Positions 1-5,259 of a stretch of DNA of 8,155 nt are shown in pieces. The notes beneath the pieces were generated by a model, which ran no database searches, had not been told where the DNA came from, and saw only the letters and a program-made list of their open reading frames with translations. The first letter of the stretch is position 1. The number at the start of each line of letters is the position of its first letter. The stretch comes from Lachnospiraceae bacterium Marseille-Q4251 (GTDB lineage: Bacteria > Bacillota > Clostridia > Lachnospirales > Lachnospiraceae): the NCBI GenBank assembly GCA_018223435.1, contig JAGTTO010000002.1, positions 1-8,155 of the forward strand. The letters are read 5' to 3'. The translations under genes and the position numbers were made by a program.

Positions 1-53
1 CCCATGAGTTCTCTAAGCGCTGCTTTTTGTGGTGAATCCTTTTTTCTTGCCAT
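1..53 (-). CDS. IS256-family (mutator-type) transposase, N-terminal fragment
   Basis: Reading leftward from the ATG at 53-51 gives MARKKDSPQKAALRELM, and the frame stays open at the window edge. The lysine-rich start and the position just inside a terminal inverted repeat fit an IS256-type DDE transposase. The catalytic domain is not in the window, so the family call leans on the terminal repeats. A GGAGG ribosome site (minus strand, about 62-66) sits 8 bases before the ATG, inside the 3' arm of a perfect 15-bp hairpin. Expression is therefore probably sensitive to which promoter made the mRNA. The gene is cut by the end of the sequence, and nothing here suggests it is broken. Confidence 0.7.
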   Translation of the reverse strand, partial: MARKKDSPQKAALRELM

Positions 54-58
54 AAAAT

Positions 59-110
59 AAACCTCCAAACTGAGTAATTCTATCTTACATCAGTTTGGAG
101 GTTTACACAA
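59..110 (-). promoter_or_regulatory. Transposase promoter in the terminal repeat and SD-sequestering hairpin
   Basis: On the minus strand, TTGTGT (110-105) and TAAGAT (87-82) are 17 bases apart, so transcription should start near base 75. A perfect 15-bp inverted repeat lies at 59-73 and 90-104, with a 16-base loop, and its leftward arm carries the GGAGG ribosome site of the transposase. A transcript from the IS's own promoter would begin inside the loop and lack the first arm. A transcript reading in from the plasmid would contain both arms and hide the ribosome site. Such read-in protection is known in other IS elements; here it is inferred from the layout. Confidence 0.6.
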
Positions 111-126
111 ACTTTGGGATACTCCC

Positions 127-135
127 AGTGGAAAG
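127..135. repeat. Target site duplication of the IS, left copy
   Basis: AGTGGAAAG immediately follows the terminal repeat and is identical, in the same orientation, to 8024-8032 next to the other IS end. Nine bases fit IS256-family target duplications. Confidence 0.75.
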
Positions 136-157
136 TTAATTTTTTTGTTATTATTTT

Positions 158-220
158 GTTTTATTGTTAGCATCAAAAACCACCGAGCAGCTACTAAAAA
201 TGCCGTGACACCACTCAAAA
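158..220 (+). repeat. Imperfect direct repeat, copy A (upstream of the initiator/relaxase gene)
   Basis: GTTTTATTGTTAGCATCA (158-175) is matched by CTTTTATTTTTAGCATCA at 1457-1474, with two differences. After it both copies carry GAGCAG (185-190 and 1475-1480), then an A-rich run and a TGACACCA/CTCACACCA element. Copy B lacks about 9 bases between the two parts. The pair brackets the gene at 310-1389. The stretch 136-309 otherwise holds no gene. Its role (nick sites, single-strand origin, module boundary) is not known. Confidence 0.45.
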
Positions 221-309
221 TCAATTCTCTCATTTTCTTCCCAAAAAACAAAACAACCTCAATCAAAAAGTCCTCATATTAGCGACGATTTTTCTAAGGA
301 GATCTCACA

Positions 310-1389
310 ATGATACACACTTACACAGCAAGAATCAACGTTTGCAGCGACTTCTACTCACAGTTCCTATCCCACCCATCAACAAAACTGTACAAAGAGC
401 GTTCACAAGCTCACCAGACCGCCAAGAACGGTCTTTTATCAGAAATAGGCATAACTCTCTATGGTCATAAGTACAACGTCACCTACGACCGCATAACGTC
501 CACAGGAGCCACCGAGCAGATCTCTTACATCAACTATGTGATTGACGCACGGGTTAATCCTTCGAAGGTGATCTATCGAGAATCAGCCATTGACATTTAC
601 AAGCCGTCCGATTACTCACTCTTCCAAGATCGGTTCAACCAAGAGATCAAGTCGTTTAATCTCCCATTCCTGCCGGATCTGGACGGATGGAAAGCTCATC
701 GGATTGACTTTACTTACAACATTCATACGCCCTACGTCAAAGACTACATCCGTCTTTTTCACAAGTCGGATCTCCGGGGCTTTACCATCAAAAAGGATCA
801 GCACGGACACCGTGCTATGAAAGCAGGAAGCCTCTATATCAATAATTCAGCGGTAACTTTAAACTTCTATGATAAAGCCGATGAAATGCAGAAAGCCGAG
901 GGAGGAACACGCCACACGCCGGAAGAGATCCAGGAAGCAAAAGACATATTGAGGATTGAAGTCCAGGCAGGAAGAGATAAGTTATCTGGAATCAAGAGGA
1001 AACAAGAATTTACTTCGAAGCAGATCACGGAGTTTATGCAGCAGCCAGAGGCAGCGGAGGATCTTGTAATCGGCTATGTATATAAGGTGTTGGGCGGATC
1101 CACATACAGAAAGAAACCTGCTGCCATAACATTGATCAACAAATCAAAGAAGCATCAGAAGACCAAAGAGCAGCTCATAGCAGTCATAAACGAAGTAAGT
1201 CAACCATACCGCCGGGTCGATGAGGTCAGAGCCGCTCATCCGGATCTTGAAATAGATAAATGTAAGAAGATCCTCCGGAGCATGGACGTAAACTTAGTGA
1301 CGCTTGATAAGAATACAAAAGTGAAGGAGTTGCCATCAATCCCGTCATTGCTCCTGGATGCAATCGAGAAAGAAAGAGTCAGATCATAA
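310..1389 (+). CDS. Gene II/X- or Rep_trans-like HUH replication initiator or relaxase
   Basis: A 359-residue protein. The ATG is preceded by TAAGGAGAT with good spacing. Motifs in order are HRIDFTYNI (130-138), VTLNFYDKADEM (182-193) and ILRIEVQ (213-219). This R-x-D, then Y-D-K-x-x-E, then L-R-x-E-V pattern is typical of filamentous-phage gene II/X-type initiators and of Rep_trans proteins, which nick one DNA strand through a tyrosine. Relatives such as NicK of ICEBs1 act as MOB_T relaxases. Residues about 297-331 look like a winged-helix segment. The catalytic tyrosine cannot be picked with certainty. The plasmid already has a Rep_3 initiator, so this protein could be a relaxase for mobilisation or a second, rolling-circle initiator. 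A structured oriT-like region follows it. The nicking-family call is fairly secure, and the exact role is open. Confidence 0.75.
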   Translation: MIHTYTARINVCSDFYSQFLSHPSTKLYKERSQAHQTAKNGLLSEIGITLYGHKYNVTYDRITSTGATEQISYINYVIDARVNPSKVIYRESAIDIYKPSDYSLFQDRFNQEIKSFNLPFLPDLDGWKAHRIDFTYNIHTPYVKDYIRLFHKSDLRGFTIKKDQHGHRAMKAGSLYINNSAVTLNFYDKADEMQKAEGGTRHTPEEIQEAKDILRIEVQAGRDKLSGIKRKQEFTSKQITEFMQQPEAAEDLVIGYVYKVLGGSTYRKKPAAITLINKSKKHQKTKEQLIAVINEVSQPYRRVDEVRAAHPDLEIDKCKKILRSMDVNLVTLDKNTKVKELPSIPSLLLDAIEKERVRS

Positions 1390-1408
1390 AAAAATCTGGC
1401 TCTTTTTT
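1375..1408 (+). terminator. Rho-independent terminator of the initiator/relaxase gene
   Basis: AGAGTCAGAT (1375-1384) pairs with ATCTGGCTCT (1394-1403), with one G-U pair and a 9-base loop. A T-rich tail runs to 1408. The left arm overlaps the last codons of the gene. Confidence 0.75.
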
Positions 1409-1689
1409 ATTTTTCCCGTGAATTTTTTTGTCAAACGTCGTTATATAGTAAACGAGCTTTTATTTTTAGCATCAGAGCAGCCATCAAATACCCTCACACC
1501 AGTAACACACCACAAGCCCCACACAGCCCACCTGACATCACAGATGATAAATTGTCCACCCACACGCCAAAAGTGCCTCAAAACGGCTCTGAACGCCTCC
1601 TATAGGGTCGCTTTTGGGTCGGGGCAGACCCCATAGCCACACTCACAAGAATCGAATATAAGTTCTGTATTACTGAATAATACGTTGTA
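1409..1689. other. Gene-free, structure-rich region: candidate oriT or rolling-circle origin
   Basis: No convincing gene lies here. TATAGGGTC (1601-1609) can pair with GACCCCATA (1627-1635), one wobble. Inside it GGGTC (1616-1620) can instead pair with GACCC (1627-1631). A second imperfect inverted repeat is CCAAAAGTG (1567-1575) against CGCTTTTGG (1609-1617). Between them are loosely repeated blocks about 10 bases apart (AAAAGTGCCT, AAAACGGCT, GAACGCCT). Repeat copy B (1457-1500) is at the left. Inverted repeats beside short direct repeats, between a nicking enzyme gene and a ribbon-helix-helix gene, are what an oriT or double-strand origin looks like. No nick site can be assigned by eye. 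Confidence 0.4.
1457..1500 (+). repeat. Imperfect direct repeat, copy B (downstream of the initiator/relaxase gene)
   Basis: CTTTTATTTTTAGCATCA followed by GAGCAG and an A-rich run parallels 158-220. It has two differences in the first 18 bases and a deletion of about 9 bases before GAGCAG. Confidence 0.45.
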
Positions 1690-1737
1690 GTGTATTACAC
1701 ACAACCTATTGACAGGTCACCTCCGAGGTGGTATAGT
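1690..1737 (+). promoter_or_regulatory. Promoter with operator-like palindromes for the RHH/coiled-coil operon
   Basis: TTGACA (1709-1714) and TATAGT (1732-1737) are separated by exactly 17 bases. The spacer holds the palindrome CACCTC-C-GAGGTG (1718-1730). A second palindrome, GTGTA-T-TACAC (1690-1700), lies just upstream of the -35. A repressor on the spacer palindrome would block RNA polymerase. The first gene of the operon encodes a ribbon-helix-helix protein, so autoregulation is the simplest inference. Confidence 0.75.
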
Positions 1738-1778
1738 AGATTTATCAAGAAAAAATCAATGAAAAGGGGGTCACCGCT

Positions 1779-2579
1779 GTGGCAGAAGTAAAGCCAAGAT
1801 CGTTCCGCATAGATGAAGAGACGGCGGAAAAGTTCAAAAAAATATGCTTGGAAGCTGGATTGAACCAGCAGGAGACACTTGCAAAGCTGATTGAATCGTA
1901 TGAGCTGCAAGCTGGAAAAGCCGTATTGACGGAGAAGAGAGATGAGATCGAACAGTTTGAGCGATATACGTCTATATTGATCCAGAAGTATATGGGAGCG
2001 TTGGAAGATTACCAGAATGTAAAAGAGACAGTGCGGACGGAATTTAATGCCTTAATCCATTCAAAAAATGGTTTGATTGAGGATTTACAGCAGCAGAAGA
2101 AAGCAACAGAAGAGGCAATGAAGCAGGCCACCGCCGAGGCAAAAAAAGCTACAGATGAGGCGGATCAGCTCCGGAAGGATTTAGAAGAGACTCAGAAACG
2201 ATGTGAAGATCTCAAAGACAGCCTGGAAGACAAGAATCAGCTGAATAAAGCACTGAAAGCAGACAAAGACCGTCTGGAAGCACAGGTAAACGTTCTGGAA
2301 GCAGATCAGCAGCAGATGGAAGCCCTCCGGAAGGAGCTGGAAGCAGTCAAGGAAGCAAAACAGGCAGCAGAGAAGCAGCTGAAAGAGCAGCAGGCAGCAG
2401 GAAAGAAAGCTCTTGAAGATCTCAGAGAGAAGATGGAAATTGACAAGGAAAGAGCCGTGCTTGATGCGGAAAAGAGACTACAGAAGGAATATGAAGAACA
2501 GCTCCGAGAGATCAATCAGAGGTATGCAGAGCTGATTGCCGGGAAGCTCCGGACAGAAGAGGTAAAAGAAGAGAAATGA
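1779..2579 (+). CDS. Ribbon-helix-helix N-terminus with long coiled coil; plasmid DNA-binding protein
   Basis: A 266-residue protein starting at GTG, with AAAGGGGG eight bases upstream. Residues 5-42 (KPRSFRIDEETAEKFKKI, then LNQQETLAKLIESYE) fit a ribbon-helix-helix fold: a short basic strand followed by two helices. From about residue 85 to 260 the protein is rich in E, K, Q, A and L with heptad spacing, a long coiled coil. The shape resembles plasmid proteins such as KfrA (DNA-binding head plus coiled-coil tail) and some relaxosome accessory proteins, although KfrA uses a different head. Candidate jobs are partition, oriT binding beside the upstream structured region, or repression of its own promoter. 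It overlaps the next reading frame region by an ATGA but the next gene probably starts 30 bases later. The domain call is firm, and the function is inferred. Confidence 0.75.
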   Translation: MAEVKPRSFRIDEETAEKFKKICLEAGLNQQETLAKLIESYELQAGKAVLTEKRDEIEQFERYTSILIQKYMGALEDYQNVKETVRTEFNALIHSKNGLIEDLQQQKKATEEAMKQATAEAKKATDEADQLRKDLEETQKRCEDLKDSLEDKNQLNKALKADKDRLEAQVNVLEADQQQMEALRKELEAVKEAKQAAEKQLKEQQAAGKKALEDLREKMEIDKERAVLDAEKRLQKEYEEQLREINQRYAELIAGKLRTEEVKEEK

Positions 2580-2608
2580 TCTGGAGCAGATCAGAGGGAG
2601 GAAAAGTT

Positions 2609-2845
2609 ATGACGGTAACAGGTTTTTTTGTATGTGTGATTATTGTGGGTGCTTATCTGGCTGTTTGCTATGAGGATTCCGACAAACGGAAATTTGAAAA
2701 ACGTTGGGATCACATTCAGAAGACCGGTGGATTCACCAACTACAACAGAGACGGATCTTTAAAGCATGAGGATTATCCGTGCCAGAATCTCAGTGAGCAT
2801 ATGAGAAACAAATATGACGAAATGAAACGGGATGGTAGGCTGTAA
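2609..2845 (+). CDS. Small single-pass membrane protein of unknown function
   Basis: A 78-residue protein. The ATG at 2609 is preferred over an upstream in-frame ATG at 2576 because AGGGAGG (2595-2601) lies seven bases before it and because the protein then begins directly with a membrane segment. Residues about 4-21 (TGFFVCVIIVGAYLAVCY) are hydrophobic. The remainder is charged and hydrophilic, with WDHIQKTGGF and NYNRDGSL, and probably faces the cytoplasm. It is 29 bases after the RHH/coiled-coil gene and likely shares its promoter. I do not recognise the family. A membrane partner for a DNA-binding or mobilisation protein is possible but unproven. Confidence 0.6.
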   Translation: MTVTGFFVCVIIVGAYLAVCYEDSDKRKFEKRWDHIQKTGGFTNYNRDGSLKHEDYPCQNLSEHMRNKYDEMKRDGRL

Positions 2846-2863
2846 GGCCTCTGACACCCAGCA

Positions 2864-2894
2864 GGGGGATAGTTCAAACTGCGAGCTGTCCCCC
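2864..2894 (+). terminator. GC-rich hairpin after the membrane-protein gene (possible terminator)
   Basis: GGGGGATAG (2864-2872) pairs with CTGTCCCCC (2886-2894), one G-U pair and a 13-base loop. The tail (GGATTTCGTCTTG) is only moderately T-rich, so termination may be weak, or the hairpin may serve another role such as single-strand initiation. Confidence 0.45.
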
Positions 2895-3006
2895 GGATTT
2901 CGTCTTGTCCATAAGCTGTTTTTCATGCACACTGACCGGATTTTTTCATCCAGTTCACATCTAATTCAATTCGATTCAATTCAAGAATTTCTAATTATTT
3001 CTTACA

Positions 3007-3082
3007 AAAAATCCCGAAAAATTGGTAAAATCACAAATTCAAAAATCCCGAAAACCAGCGGAAATATCACGAAAATTGAACA
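3007..3082 (+). repeat. Direct repeats of about 30 bp upstream of the HNH-like gene
   Basis: AAAAATCCCGAAAA followed by a GG-(N)-AAA-(N)-ATCAC block occurs at 3007-3034 and again at 3041-3070. A third partial copy (ATCACGAAAATTG) runs to about 3078. Just upstream, ATTCAATTC is repeated around 2965-2983. The array lies in the gene-free stretch 2846-3187 and could bind a protein such as the RHH/coiled-coil protein. Its binding partner is unknown. Confidence 0.5.
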
Positions 3083-3100
3083 TGGGAAATTAGACCTATT

Positions 3101-3154
3101 AGGAAGGCAATAAAATGTAATGTTTTGTTGCACTCCTGCAACTTTTTGTTGCAA
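3101..3154 (+). promoter_or_regulatory. Start-stop codon pair and attenuator-like alternating hairpins
   Basis: AGGAAGG (3101-3107) is followed after seven bases by ATG TAA (3115-3120), a ribosome site leading to a one-codon reading frame. Next come three short segments: A = GTTGCA (3127-3132), B = TGCAAC (3137-3142) and C = GTTGCA (3148-3153). A-B makes a 4-base-loop hairpin followed by five T, like a terminator. B-C makes a competing hairpin with the T run as its loop. The layout is that of a translation-coupled attenuator in the leader of the gene at 3188. This is seen in the sequence, and its function is inferred. Confidence 0.45.
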
Positions 3155-3187
3155 AAATAAAATTTATTATGAAAGGAACTTCCCAAA

Positions 3188-3982
3188 ATGGAAAAAAGAA
3201 AGAAAATCGCAAGAGAAGAGTACAAAGAAAAATTTAATAAGCTGATGGAATCATTCAATTTCATCTATCAGGACGGCGAGAAAATTGTCCAATGCAAGGA
3301 ACCATACCCAGCTTACTGGTTCGTAAGCAATAAAGGATATGTCATGTCAGTTCATGGGAACGGGATCAAGTTTTTGTCTCCGGCGATTAAGAGAACAGGG
3401 CCGAAAAACAAAAACGGTGAAAGGGCTGGAAGAGATTGGCATTATAACGGCCGAATAAACGGTAAAAAGACAAACATATCCGTACACAAGATCGTAGCAG
3501 ACCATTTTTGCCTGAATGAGTTTACAGGAGATTATTCTGGCGACACCCATCACAAGAGAAAAAAGAACAGCTTTGCAGATAACGAGTGGAAGGAATGCAA
3601 CGAGGCGGCCAATATGCAGAACCTTCCTCCGGAAATTCACGAGGAACTGACCTCATACGCAAAGAAGCCAGCGGAGCAGATCGAGGCCGAGATGGATCAG
3701 CAGGAATTTGATGAAACCATTGAACTTTCATCAGATCAGGCGATAGCATTGATAAACACTTTGCTGCGACAAGGCAATGAAGGCAGGATTTATTTAGTGC
3801 GGGACAGTGACCAAGCGGCCGCAGCCTATCCGCTGGGAGGTGTGGTTAATCATGTAGACGCAGACGGAAAGGTGACGCAGAGGTTTGTCACTCCTAAAGA
3901 ACTGGAACGGCTTGAGGGGAAAGACAGCCCGCTGGCCGGAGAACAGAAAGAAGAGGTTTCGGAAGAAGAGAAAGAAGCGTGA
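3188..3982 (+). CDS. HNH/NUMOD4-like protein with acidic C-terminal extension
   Basis: A 264-residue protein with GAAAGGAAC about ten bases before the ATG. YWFVSNKGYVMSV (43-55) matches the 'SN-x-G-x-V-x-S' element that opens NUMOD4-type endonuclease modules. SVHKIVADHF (98-107) matches the 'vHrLVa-x-aF' element before an HNH site. DTHHKRKKN (119-127) with DNEW (131-134) and NMQNLP (142-147) fit the HNH metal-binding core, although spacing and residues are somewhat divergent. Residues 148-264 are not typical of the family: a helical segment, a YLVRDSDQAAAAYPLGGVV stretch around 202-220, and a very acidic tail. A DNA-binding nuclease, or a nuclease-derived regulator, is likely. Homing behaviour is not supported, since no intron or interrupted gene is visible. 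It is preceded by the attenuator-like leader and followed by a strong terminator. Confidence 0.6.
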   Translation: MEKRKKIAREEYKEKFNKLMESFNFIYQDGEKIVQCKEPYPAYWFVSNKGYVMSVHGNGIKFLSPAIKRTGPKNKNGERAGRDWHYNGRINGKKTNISVHKIVADHFCLNEFTGDYSGDTHHKRKKNSFADNEWKECNEAANMQNLPPEIHEELTSYAKKPAEQIEAEMDQQEFDETIELSSDQAIALINTLLRQGNEGRIYLVRDSDQAAAAYPLGGVVNHVDADGKVTQRFVTPKELERLEGKDSPLAGEQKEEVSEEEKEA

Positions 3983-3998
3983 TCGATCACATACATAC

Positions 3999-4037
3999 CC
4001 CCAGGGACAGCAGATCACTGTTGACCTGGGGATTTTT
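3999..4037 (+). terminator. Rho-independent terminator of the HNH-like gene
   Basis: CCCCAGG (3999-4005) pairs with CCTGGGG (4025-4031). ACAG and CTGT pair inside the loop, and five T follow (4033-4037). Confidence 0.85.
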
Positions 4038-4395
4038 ACTGAGTCCCTATATAGGCCCCAGCTATCCAGCACCAGATGGTGTCCGTCACCAATCCAAAAT
4101 TGGAGCGTGATCCTCTGGAGGTCTGTGCTGCAGGTGAAGAGCTGCAGGGGAAAACGTGGACGTAGAAGGGAAGTTTCTCGAGACTCTCCGGATTTTTGGG
4201 CCTACGATAACTTTTTTCCAGAAGTGCCAAAAAACAATTTATGTACTGTTTCCAGGTGAAATAAGCATCCTGTGCAGCAGGAAGCCGGAGTGGATCAGCG
4301 AGAGCAGCGAGCGCAACACAATCCATAAAAATACGCATTGCGTATAGCAACAGACCACTGGATGGAGATATCATACTCAATCTCGCCTAAAATGT
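4038..4395. other. Stretch with no convincing gene; contains a perfect 15-bp palindrome
   Basis: Neither strand shows a reading frame with a ribosome site and protein-like composition that I would call. The longest frame (minus strand, 114 codons ending near 4036) has no Shine-Dalgarno sequence and overlaps nothing informative; it might be a decayed gene. ATACGCA-T-TGCGTAT (4331-4345) is a perfect palindrome around one central base, suggestive of a dimeric regulator or recombinase site. Confidence 0.4.
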
Positions 4396-4507
4396 CATTT
4401 AAACTATAACTGAAAAAGTTTTTTGAGAAAACACTCAAAATAGCTTGAAAAATAGTTTAAATGAGTATATAATAAAACCATAATTAAACTATAGTTTAAA
4501 TGAGTAT
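4396..4507. repeat. Cluster of inverted repeats, candidate resolvase (res) site
   Basis: ATAGTTTAAATG occurs inverted at 4396-4407 and direct at 4452-4463 and 4491-4502. The two direct copies extend to ATAGTTTAAATGAGTAT. A further half-copy facing the last one creates the perfect 16-bp palindrome TTAAACTATAGTTTAA (4484-4499). A separate hairpin, TTTTGAG/CTCAAAA, lies at 4421-4440. Several paired 12-bp half-sites within about 110 bases directly upstream of a serine recombinase gene fit a three-subsite res site. The 16-bp palindrome with central AT is a plausible crossover site. It likely also contains the gene's promoter, giving autoregulation. Confidence 0.65.
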
Positions 4508-4537
4508 TTACGAGATTGAAAAAACGAGGTGGAAAAA

Positions 4538-5236
4538 ATGAGCAGAACTTATTATTACATGCGGATCAGCACAGCAGAGGAAAGAGGCAAGCAAAAATTC
4601 ACAAGACAGGAGAAATCCATCCAGGATTATTGTAAAAATCAGAACATCGAATATGATGAGCATGATGTATTTAGAGACGATTGTTCCGGCAAGACGTTTG
4701 ATAGACCAAGCTGGAAGAGTCTAAAAAGCAGACTGCAAGCCGGAGATACCGTGGTGTTCAAAGATATTTCTCGATTCACCAGAGTGGATACAAAGGAAGC
4801 ATATGAGGCTTATATGGATCTGATGAAACAAGGAATCCGGCTTGTGTTTATTGACAATCCGATAGTTTCAACGGATTATATCCAAGAGCTTGTTGGAACT
4901 GCAAAAAAATCAAACATAATCACGGAAACGGCTATGGAATCGACGGTCAAACTGCTGCTAATCGTTGAATTGAACAGAGTCGAAGAAGAGCGAAAGAACA
5001 TTTCAAAGAGGATCAAAGATGGAATCGCAGCGAGCGAGAAAAAGACCGGAGAGTGCCGAAAAGGTAAAGTCTTTAAGCTGGATGAGAGTCTGAGAGAAGA
5101 TATAAAAAGATATTTGGGTGATAGAACTATCAAGAAATCGGATTTACTCAAAAATCGTAAAATGTCACCAAACACGCTTGATAAGTACATCAAGATTATA
5201 AAAAAAGAGATGGAAGAAGAAGCTCCGGAGGATTAA
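4538..5236 (+). CDS. Serine recombinase (resolvase/invertase family), probable multimer resolvase
   Basis: A 232-residue protein. I choose ATG at 4538 because the in-frame GTG at 4529 lies inside the ribosome site GAGGTGG (4526-4532). The N-terminal catalytic domain (about 4-135) begins YYYMRIST, with Arg9 and nucleophile Ser11. KDISRFTR (75-82) supplies the R-x-x-R pair (Arg79, Arg82) of the active site. A long helix (about 128-162) leads to a C-terminal helix-turn-helix region (about 183-225). At just over 230 residues it is near the size of small resolvases, not the large integrases. Repeated half-sites directly upstream look like its target. Its probable role is to resolve plasmid dimers and so help stable inheritance. 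DNA inversion is the main alternative. Confidence 0.85.
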   Translation: MSRTYYYMRISTAEERGKQKFTRQEKSIQDYCKNQNIEYDEHDVFRDDCSGKTFDRPSWKSLKSRLQAGDTVVFKDISRFTRVDTKEAYEAYMDLMKQGIRLVFIDNPIVSTDYIQELVGTAKKSNIITETAMESTVKLLLIVELNRVEEERKNISKRIKDGIAASEKKTGECRKGKVFKLDESLREDIKRYLGDRTIKKSDLLKNRKMSPNTLDKYIKIIKKEMEEEAPED

Positions 5237-5244
5237 CCCGGAGC
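5212..5244. terminator. Hairpin between convergent genes
   Basis: GCTCCGG (5222-5228) pairs with CCGGAGC (5238-5244), loop of nine. It overlaps the end of the resolvase gene. In the minus direction it is followed by TTCTTCTTCC, so it best serves the minus-strand gene at 5260-5478; the plus-direction tail is also pyrimidine-rich but has few T runs. Confidence 0.5.
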
Positions 5245-5259
5245 AGTCTTCCTCCCGGC

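Larger units (their letters stand above)
1..126 (-). mobile_element. IS256-family insertion sequence, transposase-start end (partial)
   Basis: The terminal inverted repeat is read inward from base 126 on the minus strand. It contains TTTGTGTAAAC and AAACTGATGTAAGAT, both of which recur with small changes at the opposite window end (TTTTGTGTAAAC from 8046, AAACTGATGTAAGAT ending at 8077). The TTGTGTAAA core resembles the IS256 terminal repeat. A transposase start codon lies 73 bases inside the end. The element is flanked by a 9-bp target duplication, and IS256 family members make 8-9 bp duplications. The rest of the element lies outside the window. Family assignment rests on the terminal repeat, the duplication length and the short N-terminus. 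Confidence 0.8.

Noticed and set aside
1358..1636. Plus-strand reading frame of 92 codons
   Set aside because: It starts inside the initiator/relaxase gene, crosses its terminator and reads through the oriT-like repeats. No ribosome site or recognisable protein features.
2306..2515. Serine-rich minus-strand reading frame
   Set aside because: It is the antisense shadow of the E/K/Q-rich coiled coil of the RHH protein gene.
2832..3113. Plus-strand reading frame of 93 codons after the small membrane-protein gene
   Set aside because: It begins inside the preceding gene without a ribosome site and runs through the GC hairpin and the direct-repeat array. The encoded sequence simply reflects the repeats.
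3120..3245. Short frame starting MFCCTPATFCC in the leader of the HNH-like gene
   Set aside because: Its ATG overlaps the stop codon of the start-stop pair, and it runs into the next gene out of frame. It could be read by re-initiating ribosomes, but nothing in its composition supports a real peptide.
4036..4380. Minus-strand reading frame of 114 codons
   Set aside because: No ribosome site at its start. Its composition is mixed, another minus-strand frame looks equally protein-like over part of it, and its end runs into the terminator region. It may be a decayed gene but cannot be supported as a CDS.
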